In this document: positions 8,930 through 16,399 of the stretch, piece after piece | Layout of the letters: each line of letters opens with the position of its first letter | Position numbering within the stretch: the stretch's first letter is position 1 | NCBI GenBank assembly: GCA_945876745.1 | Contig: CAMCPL010000001.1 | Coordinates: 124,001-188,000 of the forward strand | Length of the DNA stretch: 64,000 nt | DNA from: an uncultured Clostridia bacterium | Lineage (GTDB): Bacteria > Bacillota > Clostridia > Oscillospirales > Acutalibacteraceae | Direction of reading: 5' to 3' | Notes under the pieces: generated by a model | What the model was told of the DNA's origin: nothing | What the model saw: only the letters and a program-made list of their open reading frames with translations | Databases searched by the model: none | Program-made: the position numbers and the translations under genes

Positions 8930-10390
8930 TCATATCTTTATAGTTTTTGTAGCAATGGCATCTCTAAAAGCACTATCGTGTTCAACAAAAATCATCGTAG
9001 GCGAAAATTCGGTAATGAGCTGCTCGATTTGCATACGGGAATACACATCAATAAAATTGAGAGGTTCATCCCATACATATAAATGTGCCTGCTCACACAG
9101 ACTTTTTGCAATCAGCACTTTTTTCTTCTGACCGCCTGAAAAGTCCCGAATATTTTTCTCAAACTGTATTCTGTCCAAGTCCATTTTTCGTAATATCGCC
9201 TTGAACAGACTTTCATCTATACGATTTTCTTCAGCAAAATCCGACAAACTACCTTGTAAATGAGAGGTGTCCTGCGGCACATAGGAAATTACGAGTCCCG
9301 AAGCAAGTTGTATCGTACCCGTATGTTCAATTGGCTCACCAATCAAGAGTTTAAGCAAACTGCTTTTACCGCTTCCGTTTTTGCCATCAAGCACAATGCG
9401 ATCTCCTTGCCGTACCATAAACGAAACAGGCTCACATACCGATATATCGTCATAGCAGACTGTAACATCAGAAAAAGAAGCAAGTGTATCAGCGTGATAT
9501 TTCAAGGGTGCAAGTTTCAAGTTTTCGGCAGTTTCGATATTTTTCAAAAGTCCCGATTTCTGCTCGATTGCCTGCTGCTGTCTTGCTTCGATTACCTTTG
9601 AACGCTTCATCATTTTTGCCGCTTTATGACCGACATATCCTTTGTCAGCCGCACCGATTTTAGATGCTTCTACACGGTCTGACCATACCGCAGAACGTTT
9701 TGCCGCTTGCTGTAATCGGCTGATGTCCTTTTGCAAGCGTTCGTTTTGTGCCAATTCAAATTCCTGTTGCCGTTCAAAGTTAGCCATCCAAGACGAGAAA
9801 TTTCCGCTTTGCACCTCAATACTTGCTCTGTTCAGCGACAAAATATGGTCAACACATCCATCCAAGAAATGACGGTCGTGAGATACGAGTATAAATCCCT
9901 TTTTCTTTTTCAAATAAGCAGCTACCATCTCACGTGCTTTTACATCCAAATGATTGGTAGGCTCATCAATTAAAAGAAAGTGTCCCTCGTTGCAAAATAA
10001 TGCCGCCAACAACACCTTTGTCTGCTCACCGTTTGAAAGAGTTTCAAAGGGGCGATAAAGTACATCTGCATCCACATCCAAATATGACAGTTCTCGCATC
10101 AATTCCCACTCTTCAGCCTCTGGTGCTATTTCAAAGAAAATCTCGTTAGTAAGTTTTGCTTTGTCTGCTACGGGATACGGAAAATAATCGAACTGTACGG
10201 ATGAATGGATTTTGCCGCTATACTCATATTTGCCGAGCAAGAGGTTTAACAATGTTGTTTTTCCTCTGCCGTTTCTTCCTACAAAACCAAGCTTCCAATC
10301 TGTATCAATCTGAAAATTTACATTTTCAAAGATATTGTCATAGCTGGTCGGGTAGGAAAATGTAAGGTTTTCTATCTTTATCATTGACAT
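8930..10390 (-). CDS. Lsa-type ABC-F ribosomal protection protein
   Basis: ABC-F ATPase that binds the ribosomal E site. The Lsa branch typically protects against lincosamides, streptogramin A and pleuromutilins. The 486-aa protein has two nucleotide-binding domains without membrane segments: Walker A GRNGRGKTT and LLIDEPTNHLD in the first, Walker A GKNGSGKSS and the degenerate VWDEPLNFID in the second. A charged interdomain linker (residues about 200-290) reaches the peptidyl-transferase side. The N-terminal IKIENLTFSYPTSYDNIF is Lsa-like. Drug specificity cannot be read from sequence. An elaborate attenuation leader lies upstream. Confidence 0.88.
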   Translation of the reverse strand: MSMIKIENLTFSYPTSYDNIFENVNFQIDTDWKLGFVGRNGRGKTTLLNLLLGKYEYSGKIHSSVQFDYFPYPVADKAKLTNEIFFEIAPEAEEWELMRELSYLDVDADVLYRPFETLSNGEQTKVLLAALFCNEGHFLLIDEPTNHLDVKAREMVAAYLKKKKGFILVSHDRHFLDGCVDHILSLNRASIEVQSGNFSSWMANFERQQEFELAQNERLQKDISRLQQAAKRSAVWSDRVEASKIGAADKGYVGHKAAKMMKRSKVIEARQQQAIEQKSGLLKNIETAENLKLAPLKYHADTLASFSDVTVCYDDISVCEPVSFMVRQGDRIVLDGKNGSGKSSLLKLLIGEPIEHTGTIQLASGLVISYVPQDTSHLQGSLSDFAEENRIDESLFKAILRKMDLDRIQFEKNIRDFSGGQKKKVLIAKSLCEQAHLYVWDEPLNFIDVYSRMQIEQLITEFSPTMIFVEHDSAFRDAIATKTIKI

Positions 10391-10423
10391 ATATAAAATC
10401 CTCCTTTGTATGTCGTAGTTGAT

Positions 10424-10482
10424 AAAAAGTCGGTGTCACGGTGACATTTTACTCCGTATGAGTCCCACCGGACTACACCGAC
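10424..10482 (-). terminator. Attenuator hairpin in front of the ABC-F gene
   Basis: On the minus strand GTCGGTGT pairs with ACACCGAC followed by TTTTT, ending just before the ABC-F ribosome binding site. A competing 10-bp hairpin (arms 10452-10461 and 10484-10493, one G.U) overlaps it, giving a terminator/antiterminator switch. Confidence 0.7.
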
Positions 10483-10529
10483 ATCACACGGAGAAAAATA
10501 TGTGTAACAACCATTTCTGCGGTATTCAT
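10473..10529 (-). CDS. Candidate leader peptide 2 of the ABC-F gene (18 aa)
   Basis: Reads MNTAEMVVTHIFLRVMSV after GGAAGTGA. Its 3' end runs through the 5' arms of the attenuator and its competitor, so ribosome stalling on it could choose between the two folds. It is too short for family assignment; the evidence is position and ribosome binding site only. Confidence 0.5.
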   Translation of the reverse strand: MNTAEMVVTHIFLRVMSV

Positions 10530-10551
10530 CACAGATTTCACTTCCTTTCAT

Positions 10552-10590
10552 AAAAAATAAGAGCCACAAGAAAGTCAATTCTTACGGCTC
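10552..10590 (-). terminator. Upstream terminator in the ABC-F leader
   Basis: GAGCC..AAGAA and TTCTT..GGCTC form a two-part stem followed on the minus strand by TTATTTTTTA. It lies between the promoter at 10770 and leader peptide 2, so it acts as a first attenuation point. Confidence 0.7.
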
Positions 10591-10655
10591 GTCATAGCAT
10601 AATTACACCACCATACAAAGTGGCAAAAGCACTATATAGAGATAAAGAGACTTAT

Positions 10656-10732
10656 AACTTTCTTGCAATAGGTGCAACAATACCATCAAAAAGGCACTAT
10701 CGCATATTCCGATTTTATTTGCAAGAAAAGTT
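10656..10732 (-). promoter_or_regulatory. Long-range leader stem overlapping leader peptide 1
   Basis: AACTTTTCTTGCAA (inside leader peptide 1) and TTGCAAGAAAGTT can pair over 13 bp with one bulge. Stalling on the leader would free the distal arm and remodel the downstream terminator region. Confidence 0.6.
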
Positions 10733-10738
10733 AATCAT
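10715..10738 (-). CDS. Leader peptide 1 of the ABC-F gene (7 aa)
   Basis: Reads MINFSCK and then TAA, after AAAGAGGTGGAAAG, a very strong ribosome binding site for such a short frame. It starts about 30 nt downstream of the promoter, as expected for a drug-sensing leader. Confidence 0.6.
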   Translation of the reverse strand: MINFSCK

Positions 10739-10769
10739 CTTTCCACCTCTTTAATTTTAATACATTCGT

Positions 10770-10798
10770 ATTATATCACAAAACACAGAGAAATGCAA
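10770..10798 (-). promoter_or_regulatory. Promoter of the ABC-F leader transcript
   Basis: TTGCAT, a 17-nt spacer and TATAAT on the minus strand, about 30 bp before leader peptide 1. Confidence 0.8.
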
Positions 10799-10835
10799 TA
10801 CGTAGATACCAAAGCATTCTCCAGTTATTTTTTAA

Positions 10836-11498
10836 TTACTTTTTCGCAAGTCGGTAGCTTTCGTCAATCCGAGTGCAAACTTCCTCGGTCTGTATGCGAC
10901 CGTCAAGGATAATCGTGTACCAATTCTTTTTGTTCATGTGCCAACCGGGGAAATAGCGGACGTTGTCAATCGTCTGCTCCATAAGTTCCTTTTCAAGCCG
11001 CAGGTCTATAATTTCAAGAATTTCATCGGTCGGGAGTCCCAACTTGCGTCCCGATACGGTAAGAATTGCGCCGTACCATTTTTGGTTGTCTTTTCTTCTC
11101 CATACGGCATTGTCGGGAAACTTTTCCCATAGATATTCAAGTTCATCACCGTATGTATCCCGAACATAATCGATAACCGCAAGCGTTTGGTCGTTTTTGA
11201 AAACGGAAAAATCAAAGCATTTACCAGCGATCTCTGAAAGAACGCTCCCGATCTCGGTTCTTACTTCACCTACAAAAGAGCCTGCCGCACTCGTCTTATA
11301 CAAAACATACGGCTCATCGGTTTCTTTTTCTACAAGTCGTGTATCGACATTGCCGTTCTTCGTCACCAAAACGGTAAGCAAAAAGGCTTCGTTCATAATA
11401 GGCACAGTATATTCAAAGCTACCATTTCGCATTTCAAAACCGAAACTCTGTAGTTTTTCGATATTTAGCTTTCTTCTATGGAAAATATCTTCAAACAT
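10836..11498 (-). CDS. MmcQ/YjbR-like protein with N-terminal extension
   Basis: About 220 aa. The C-terminal half (from about residue 120) matches the MmcQ/YjbR (DUF419) fold: FPDNAVWRRKDNQKWYGAIL, then IIDLRLEKELME, then FPGWHMNKKNWYTIILDG. The N-terminal 110 residues are a separate domain that I do not recognise. These proteins are small, often DNA-binding-like, and of uncertain function. I prefer the ATG at 11498 (MFEDIF), with AGGCAGG upstream, over an upstream TTG. It sits between the ABC-F leader and hairpin repeat R1; whether it belongs to a cassette is unclear. Confidence 0.72.
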   Translation of the reverse strand: MFEDIFHRRKLNIEKLQSFGFEMRNGSFEYTVPIMNEAFLLTVLVTKNGNVDTRLVEKETDEPYVLYKTSAAGSFVGEVRTEIGSVLSEIAGKCFDFSVFKNDQTLAVIDYVRDTYGDELEYLWEKFPDNAVWRRKDNQKWYGAILTVSGRKLGLPTDEILEIIDLRLEKELMEQTIDNVRYFPGWHMNKKNWYTIILDGRIQTEEVCTRIDESYRLAKK

Positions 11499-11591
11499 AA
11501 CTGTGCCTGCCTTTGTTTTCAAACTTGAAAGTTCATTTTTAATGTATTATATCACAGAAATATGACTTTTTCTACCTGTTTTACAAAGTAA

Positions 11592-11628
11592 AGCGGCGGC
11601 AAGGAGTTTTATTCTCCCTGCCGCCGTT
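11592..11628 (-). repeat. Cassette-boundary hairpin repeat R1
   Basis: On the minus strand CGGCGGCAGGGAG and CTCCTTGCCGCCG pair over 13 bp (one G.U) around AATAAAA. It closely matches R2 at 13531 and lies just downstream of the redox-protein gene. Confidence 0.8.
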
Positions 11629-11645
11629 AATCATAGTGATAAATT

Positions 11646-12023
11646 TTACTTGTTCCATTCGGAGAGCAGTTTCACCACATCTGCCGTTTTCAACACCTTG
11701 CCCATTGAAACCACCTGCTCGTTCACCACAAGCGCCGGAATGTGCATAACACCATATTCCATAACCTTTTTCAAGTCCGTAATATATTCTACTTCTACGG
11801 AAATCCCCATTGCTTTAACGGCGGATTGTGTGTTCTCATAAAGAGCATGACAACACCCTGAACCTAATACCTTGATACAGCAAATTCTGCCTTGTATGTC
11901 TTGACAACAGTTATTCAAATTTTCCGGTTCAACTGTTTCAGACACGGAACAGTTACCATTGCAAGTACAAACAGGAGCGTTTATTTCTTTTTCTTTCTTC
12001 TTTCCAAAACCAAATAATGCCAT
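11646..12023 (-). CDS. Small redox-active disulfide protein (thioredoxin/glutaredoxin-like)
   Basis: About 125 aa. The N-terminal 35 residues are cysteine-rich (APVCTCNGNCS, NNCCQD, RICCIK), followed by a thioredoxin-like fold of the archaeal-type small redox family: IKVLGSGCCHALYENT carries the CC pair in place of CxxC and HIPALVVNEQVVSMGK is the cis-Pro region. The start at 12023 follows GGAGGT. It lies 18 bp after the permease in the arsR-led operon and probably supplies electrons or metal-binding thiols to that transport system. Confidence 0.78.
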   Translation of the reverse strand: MALFGFGKKKEKEINAPVCTCNGNCSVSETVEPENLNNCCQDIQGRICCIKVLGSGCCHALYENTQSAVKAMGISVEVEYITDLKKVMEYGVMHIPALVVNEQVVSMGKVLKTADVVKLLSEWNK

Positions 12024-12041
12024 AATTATTACCTCCAAATT

Positions 12042-13055
12042 TTATATAATCAAAGGTTGGATCAGATTAAAGAAATATCCAACCACAATAATTCCTACCG
12101 TACATACTCCAATAAAGATGGCAAGCAGCTTTGGCTTAACTGCCTTGCGAAGCATAATCATAGAAGGCAGGGACAGCGTTGTAACACCCATCATAAAGGA
12201 CAAAACTACACCAAGCAAAGCACCCTTTGCAAGTAAAGCTTCTGCAATCGGAATTGTGCCGAAAATATCTGCATACATAGGAATACCTGCGACAGTTGCA
12301 AGGATAACACCGAACGGATTGTTATCGCCAAGCACCTTTACGATAAAGTCTTCCGGTATCCAGTTATGGATAAAGGTGCCGACACCGACTCCAACCAATA
12401 CATAGGGAAATACCTTCTTTGCAGTTTCAGCCACCTGCTCCCACGCAAATTTCATACGGTCTTTGAAATGCAGTTCCTCTTGCGGTACTTCAAGGGTATG
12501 ACCGTTTCGGATATATTCCTCCACTTGATTTTCAAGGTGAAGCTTCTCGATAATTGTGCCGCCAAGAACGGCAATAACAAGACCGAGTATGACGTAGAGT
12601 ACAGCAACTTTCCAACCGAAAATGCTCATCAACAACACAAGGCTGCCGAGATCGACCATCGGGGAAGAAATAAGGAACGAAAATGTTACACCGAGAGGAA
12701 GTCCCGCACTTGTAAAGCCGATAAATAACGGGATAGACGAGCAAGAACAGAAAGGCGTTACTGTACCAAGCAAAGCGGCAACAATATTTGCTCCAATTCC
12801 GTGAAATCTGCCGAGTATCTTCTTTGTTCGCTCCGGCGGGAAATAGCTTTGAATATACGAAATAATCAAAATCACCACACCGAGCAATACCATAATTTTG
12901 ATGGTATCATAGATAAAGAAATGAATGCTGCTGCCGATCTTGCCGGTTGTATCCAACCCAACGGCATTCAGAATCGTTGCAAGAAGCCGATCCAGCCAAT
13001 TCATTCCGAGAACTTCATCTTGGATGAAGTTCCACACAGTTTTTAGTGCTTCCAT
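12042..13055 (-). CDS. Permease of the ArsP/DUF318 family
   Basis: 337-aa membrane protein with about eight to ten helices in two halves. The first half holds the family signature TPFCSCSSIPLFIGF near residue 100, followed by the SSPMVDLGS segment. Family members move organoarsenicals or other thiol-reactive metal species out of the cell; the substrate here is not known. The charged loop at about residues 175-215 separates the halves. It sits between arsR and the redox-protein gene on one transcript. Confidence 0.82.
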   Translation of the reverse strand: MEALKTVWNFIQDEVLGMNWLDRLLATILNAVGLDTTGKIGSSIHFFIYDTIKIMVLLGVVILIISYIQSYFPPERTKKILGRFHGIGANIVAALLGTVTPFCSCSSIPLFIGFTSAGLPLGVTFSFLISSPMVDLGSLVLLMSIFGWKVAVLYVILGLVIAVLGGTIIEKLHLENQVEEYIRNGHTLEVPQEELHFKDRMKFAWEQVAETAKKVFPYVLVGVGVGTFIHNWIPEDFIVKVLGDNNPFGVILATVAGIPMYADIFGTIPIAEALLAKGALLGVVLSFMMGVTTLSLPSMIMLRKAVKPKLLAIFIGVCTVGIIVVGYFFNLIQPLII

Positions 13056-13113
13056 AAGAAAAAGCTCCTTTCATACATAAATATATTGAGATGTGTCTAT
13101 ATATAGGTGTTAA

Positions 13114-13144
13114 AGGAAGTCGTGCGGAAAAGATTGGACTTCCT
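13114..13144. repeat. Hairpin between arsR and the permease gene
   Basis: AGGAAGTC and GACTTCCT form an 8-bp perfect stem. There is no T run, so mRNA processing or stabilisation is more likely than termination. Confidence 0.5.
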
Positions 13145-13164
13145 GCTTTTCACATCACGACTTG

Positions 13165-13446
13165 TTATCCCTTTGGGGCGGATGTTAACTCCTTTATACA
13201 ATCCGCAGCGACTTTCGCCCCTTCTGCCGAAATGGAATAATACATCCACTTACCTTCTTTGCGACCAAGCACAATACCGGAGTCACAAAGAATTTTCATA
13301 TGATGGGACAGCGTAGGCTGTGTTACATTGAGTTCATCAAGCATTTTACAAGCACACTTTTCGCCGCTTCGGAGCATTTTCAAAATGCGGATACGGTTTT
13401 CATCGCAAAATGCTTTGAAGATCAACGCCATCTTTTTTTCATCCAT
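13165..13446 (-). CDS. ArsR/SmtB-family metalloregulator
   Basis: 93-aa winged-helix repressor: DENRIRILKMLRSGEKCACKMLDELNVTQPTLSHHMKILCDSG. The CAC pair at the start of the DNA-binding helix region is the As/Sb-type cysteine site (ELCVCDL position). The start at 13446 is set by GGAGGTG; the frame is open further upstream but without a ribosome binding site. It leads the permease and redox genes, and the promoter contains a palindromic operator. Confidence 0.88.
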   Translation of the reverse strand: MDEKKMALIFKAFCDENRIRILKMLRSGEKCACKMLDELNVTQPTLSHHMKILCDSGIVLGRKEGKWMYYSISAEGAKVAADCIKELTSAPKG

Positions 13447-13469
13447 CCGAAACACCTCCAATAGACAAT

Positions 13470-13509
13470 CATCTATATGTATTATATGCAATACATAGAT
13501 GTTTGTCAA
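13470..13509 (-). promoter_or_regulatory. arsR promoter with overlapping palindromic operator
   Basis: TTGACA, 17 nt, TATAAT on the minus strand. CATCTATATGTATT and AATACATAGATG are near-complementary arms (13470-13501) covering the spacer and -10, as expected for an ArsR operator. Confidence 0.85.
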
Positions 13510-13530
13510 TAGGTTTTGCAAAAAAAAGAA

Positions 13531-13563
13531 GCGGCGGCAGAGAAATTTTATTCTCCCTGCCGT
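13531..13563 (-). repeat. Cassette-boundary hairpin repeat R2
   Basis: On the minus strand CGGCAGGGAGA and TCTCTGCCG pair with one G.U, followed by CCGCTTC and a T run. It lies just downstream of the DUF4180 gene and is nearly identical to R1. Confidence 0.8.
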
Positions 13564-13592
13564 CACTGACGTTATGCGAATATCAATTTTGC
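13551..13592 (-). repeat. Duplicated tnpV tail, copy 2
   Basis: 42 bp that repeat 14451-14492 at an offset of exactly 900 bp with four mismatches, including the last codons of tnpV (AELIFA and stop) although no tnpV body precedes it here. Confidence 0.85.
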
Positions 13593-13602
13593 TTATTGAC
13601 AA

Positions 13603-13980
13603 TTATCTCGTCAACCTTTCAAGTGCCTCATCCTGCGTAGCAACAAAGAACACATCCTTGCCTTTATTACTCTCGTAAATAAAATCCTTCAGCGGCTTGC
13701 TTGTATAGTGAGAATAATCTCCGAAGATGGCGAGTTTTGCTTGATAGGTGATGAATTTTTCGAGCATCTCGCCCGCAAGACCTCGACTAAGGATAAAGAA
13801 GTTATCGGCTACGGCACTTTTTTCAATGGCAATCAGATTTGTGCCTACCTCATATTTAGCGGTCATAATGAGGTCAAGTGCCGATTGCACATCGGTCAAT
13901 ACTTTTTCAGCTCCCGTGATCACGGCAACCGTTTTTTCATTTCTTATAAATTTCTCAACATTCATTTTCTGTTTCTCCAT
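13603..13980 (-). CDS. DUF4180 domain protein
   Basis: 125 aa of the DUF4180 type: FFILSRGLAGEMLEKFITYQ, then AIFGDYSHYTSKPLKDFIYESN, then VFFVATQDEAL. The function is not established. It overlaps the upstream XRE gene by 26 bp; translation may start at 13965 (MNVEKF), which has GGAG ten bases upstream. The XRE-DUF4180 pair forms a compact cassette between hairpins R2 and R3, suggesting a regulated accessory or toxin-antitoxin-like unit; that role is inference. Confidence 0.8.
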   Translation of the reverse strand: MEKQKMNVEKFIRNEKTVAVITGAEKVLTDVQSALDLIMTAKYEVGTNLIAIEKSAVADNFFILSRGLAGEMLEKFITYQAKLAIFGDYSHYTSKPLKDFIYESNKGKDVFFVATQDEALERLTR

Positions 13981-14359
13981 TTGTTATTTCACGATTGGCA
14001 GTTTCCTCCTGCAATATCCTGCGAACCGCCTCTTTCAATTTTGCATTAGCCGACGATGACGGATCAAAGCACATCGAAAGAAACGATGATAATTGCGTGT
14101 CCTCTAACGGCTTCGGCTGAGCATCGTACAACTGTCCATGCGGCTCGTCACATCTTCCGAAAATATAATCCAACGATACATTGAAAAAATCCGCATACTT
14201 CATCAACACACCGTAAGGCGGAAAGGATTGAGCGTTTTCATAGCGAAAGATGGCAGGCTGATCTAAATCAAAAACAGCCGCAAGCCTTGCTTGTGAGACG
14301 TGTATCCCTTCTCTCAGCTCGGTCAATCTATGTGCAACAATGGCAGGTTTCTTTTCCAT
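13955..14359 (-). CDS. XRE-family regulator paired with DUF4180
   Basis: 134 aa. Residues 8-68 are a helix-turn-helix (VSQARLAAVFDLDQPAIFRYE, then VSLDYIFGR); the rest is an acidic linker and a helical tail. Its promoter region contains an inverted repeat, consistent with autoregulation. The 3' end overlaps the DUF4180 gene. Confidence 0.82.
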   Translation of the reverse strand: MEKKPAIVAHRLTELREGIHVSQARLAAVFDLDQPAIFRYENAQSFPPYGVLMKYADFFNVSLDYIFGRCDEPHGQLYDAQPKPLEDTQLSSFLSMCFDPSSSANAKLKEAVRRILQEETANREITNGETENEC

Positions 14360-14381
14360 AATATTCTCCCATAATCGTGAT

Positions 14382-14419
14382 AATATAAATATTATATACG
14401 AAATTTATATTATTGTCAA
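14382..14419 (-). promoter_or_regulatory. Promoter and operator of the XRE-DUF4180 cassette
   Basis: TTGACA, 17 nt, TATAAT on the minus strand. AATATAAAT and ATTTATATT are inverted arms at 14382-14390 and 14403-14411 within the promoter. Confidence 0.8.
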
Positions 14420-14436
14420 TACGCATAATGAATTAA

Positions 14437-14462
14437 CGGCAGGGATTTTTATCTCCCTGCCG
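14437..14462 (-). repeat. Cassette-boundary hairpin repeat R3 (after tnpV)
   Basis: CGGCAGGGA and TCCCTGCCG, a 9-bp perfect stem directly after the tnpV stop. Same family as R1, R2 and the hairpin at 57929 in element C. Confidence 0.8.
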
Positions 14463-14471
14463 CCGCTGACG

Positions 14472-14849
14472 TTATGCGAATATCAATTCTGCATTTACAA
14501 TTTCTGTGGCTCTGCTGCGGATATTATTCATACGACCAACCCACTCCATTTGATTATCCGCTTTGAGTTTTTCCGTCACTCCCTCACGCTCTGCCATCTG
14601 TTTTACGAGCCGAAAAAACATATCCTCAGCCTGCTTGTCGATCTCGGTAAGGTGGTCATTGAGTTTTCCGGTGGTGAGCAAATTGGTGTATAAAACCTTC
14701 CGGTTTTGCTTTAGATACCGTAAACGCCGCTGCCCCCATAAGCCGATTTCGGTTTCTTTTTCGGGTGGTAATTGCAGATCGGGCAGATAATAATCGCCTT
14801 GCAAAGTGTAGCGGATGCCGGTTCTTTCGTCTGTGAAATGCTGTTTCAT
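14472..14849 (-). CDS. tnpV: Transposon-encoded protein TnpV (element A)
   Basis: 125-aa TnpV-like protein of the Tn4451 family: LGIWGQRRLRYLK-type segment (here GLWGQRRLRYLKQNRK), YTNLLTTGKLNDHL, and LKADNQMEWVGRMNNIRSRA near the C-terminus. The function is unknown. It begins 9 bp after the relaxase gene, and its homologue in element C (57544) likewise follows the relaxase. Its 3' tail is duplicated 900 bp away. Confidence 0.85.
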   Translation of the reverse strand: MKQHFTDERTGIRYTLQGDYYLPDLQLPPEKETEIGLWGQRRLRYLKQNRKVLYTNLLTTGKLNDHLTEIDKQAEDMFFRLVKQMAEREGVTEKLKADNQMEWVGRMNNIRSRATEIVNAELIFA

Positions 14850-14858
14850 TGTGTGTTC

Positions 14859-16112
14859 CTACCTTTCATAATTTCTATTTTTTGAGCGTTGCCCACGCTC
14901 TTGGGGTTGATTTTTGGGTGCAGGAATCGGCTCATACATAATGCTCTTTTCCTGCTTTTTGAAGCGTTCAAGAATACCGTCTATAAATTCCTTAACCGCT
15001 TTCGGAGCTGCTTTTAATGCTTCAAGGTATGGGCGGCACTTCTCAGTCAGCTCAGATAACGCTTCCTTCAGCCGAGAAACTTCCGACTGTAACGACCATA
15101 TTTGCCGTGACAAATATCGGTTTTGGTCTTGCAATTTTCGCACCTCGGACTCTGCCGAGTAGCTACGCTTCGCAAGAGAAGTCAGCTTCTGATAGTCCTC
15201 TGCCGACACGGTGTATTTTCCCGTGAGAGATTTTTTGCCGGAATTGTCTATCTCCATAAAAGTCATTGAAGCGGTTTTCTTGTCATCATAACGCACCTGC
15301 ACATCGGCAATTTTCTCTTGCAGATCGGACAGCCGCTTTTGATCCTGCTTAATTTTGTGTTCAAGCGAGGTGAGATTTTCAGCGGTGCTGCCACGCTCTC
15401 CACGGCTAAAACCGTTAAAGCCTGCACTCTGCATATGCTCATAAAATTTGTCTTGCAGAACACTGTAGGAAGCGTGATAAACTTGTTTCCCTTTGCTGTT
15501 GAGAATGGGATTTCCGTCTTCGTCAAGTGCTTTTTCGGAACGCCATTTCTTTGAATGGCTTACTTGATGGATGACCTCTTTGACCGTTCCCACAAGTTCG
15601 GGATTTTTGCACCGCTTCGACCAACGTACTTCTTTATCCACCACCGGCAATGCCATAATGTGCAAATGGTAGTGATAAATCGGTCTGCCGTATTTCTCGG
15701 TCATTGCTACGTTCAGCTCGTCAGCGTGCATTACGGCGGAGAAAATATTGTCCTTGCCGTATATTTTTTCTGCAAAGCGGAACGCTTCTTCATAGAATCT
15801 GCAAGCAAAATCATAGCCGCCGTTCTTCTCAAAATACTCGGTGTTGACATCCATAATCATCTCGTCAAAGACCTTCGCATCGGGTTTCAAACCTTTCAGC
15901 GACACCGTTCCTGCGGCAATCATTTGGTCGAGGTATTCATTATAGGTCAGCTCACCGCAACCCTTAAAGCTAACGTTCATCGGGGTACGGGAGAGGTCAA
16001 CGTTTATATTTTCATAACTCTCGTTTTTGCGTTCAATGTGTCGCTCAAACTTGCCGACAGATGCTCTCGTTCGGGTTTCCACACGAGCGACACTAAAATT
16101 TTCCTTCGCCAT
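14859..16112 (-). CDS. Mob/Pre-type (MobV-like) relaxase of element A
   Basis: Nicks oriT and pilots the strand during mobilization. The 417-aa protein has an N-terminal relaxase domain with NINVDLSRTPMN, then HADELN and YHYHLHIMALPVVDKEVRW, the HxH metal-binding motif. A long coiled coil covers about residues 240-390 and the tail is basic. The start at 16112 (MAKENFS) follows GGAAGTGAG; the 20 extra upstream residues have no ribosome binding site. It is unlike the relaxases of elements B and C, so A carries a different mobilization module on a similar integration module. Confidence 0.83.
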   Translation of the reverse strand: MAKENFSVARVETRTRASVGKFERHIERKNESYENINVDLSRTPMNVSFKGCGELTYNEYLDQMIAAGTVSLKGLKPDAKVFDEMIMDVNTEYFEKNGGYDFACRFYEEAFRFAEKIYGKDNIFSAVMHADELNVAMTEKYGRPIYHYHLHIMALPVVDKEVRWSKRCKNPELVGTVKEVIHQVSHSKKWRSEKALDEDGNPILNSKGKQVYHASYSVLQDKFYEHMQSAGFNGFSRGERGSTAENLTSLEHKIKQDQKRLSDLQEKIADVQVRYDDKKTASMTFMEIDNSGKKSLTGKYTVSAEDYQKLTSLAKRSYSAESEVRKLQDQNRYLSRQIWSLQSEVSRLKEALSELTEKCRPYLEALKAAPKAVKEFIDGILERFKKQEKSIMYEPIPAPKNQPQERGQRSKNRNYER

Positions 16113-16154
16113 CTTCTCACTTCCTTTCCATAGGCGAAATTTTGGAGAGCCGCT

Positions 16155-16182
16155 GTTACACAACTTTTTCAAAGTGTGTAAC
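16155..16182. other. Candidate oriT hairpin of element A
   Basis: GTTACACA and TGTGTAAC, extended by CTTT/AAAG with one bulged A, make a 12-bp stem 43 bp upstream of the relaxase start. Position and strength fit an oriT inverted repeat; a nick site is not assignable. The rest of the 16113-16399 gap is GC-rich and holds no gene. Confidence 0.5.
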
Positions 16183-16399
16183 CCACTATGACACTTTCAG
16201 CAATTCTGCTGCAAAGATGTCGTGGGCTCTCCGAGGGGGGGTGTAGGGCGTTGCCCTGCTTACTGCGGTAAGCACCCAGCAGAGCTGCCCTTTGAAAATG
16301 GCACCCTGCACCCCGCCGAAACTTTCGTATTGCTCACTACCACCCGAAAAAGAACATTGCAAGATTGCGAAAGTCCCGCACCTTTGCAATGTTGCAACC

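Noticed and set aside
10381-10578. 65-codon frame overlapping the ABC-F leader
   Set aside because: No ribosome binding site and it runs through both attenuator structures; the 18-codon frame in another phase fits better.
11592-14462. Integron attC sites
   Set aside because: The R1-R3 hairpins lack the paired core sites of attC and there is no IntI-type integrase; kept only as a cassette-hairpin hypothesis.
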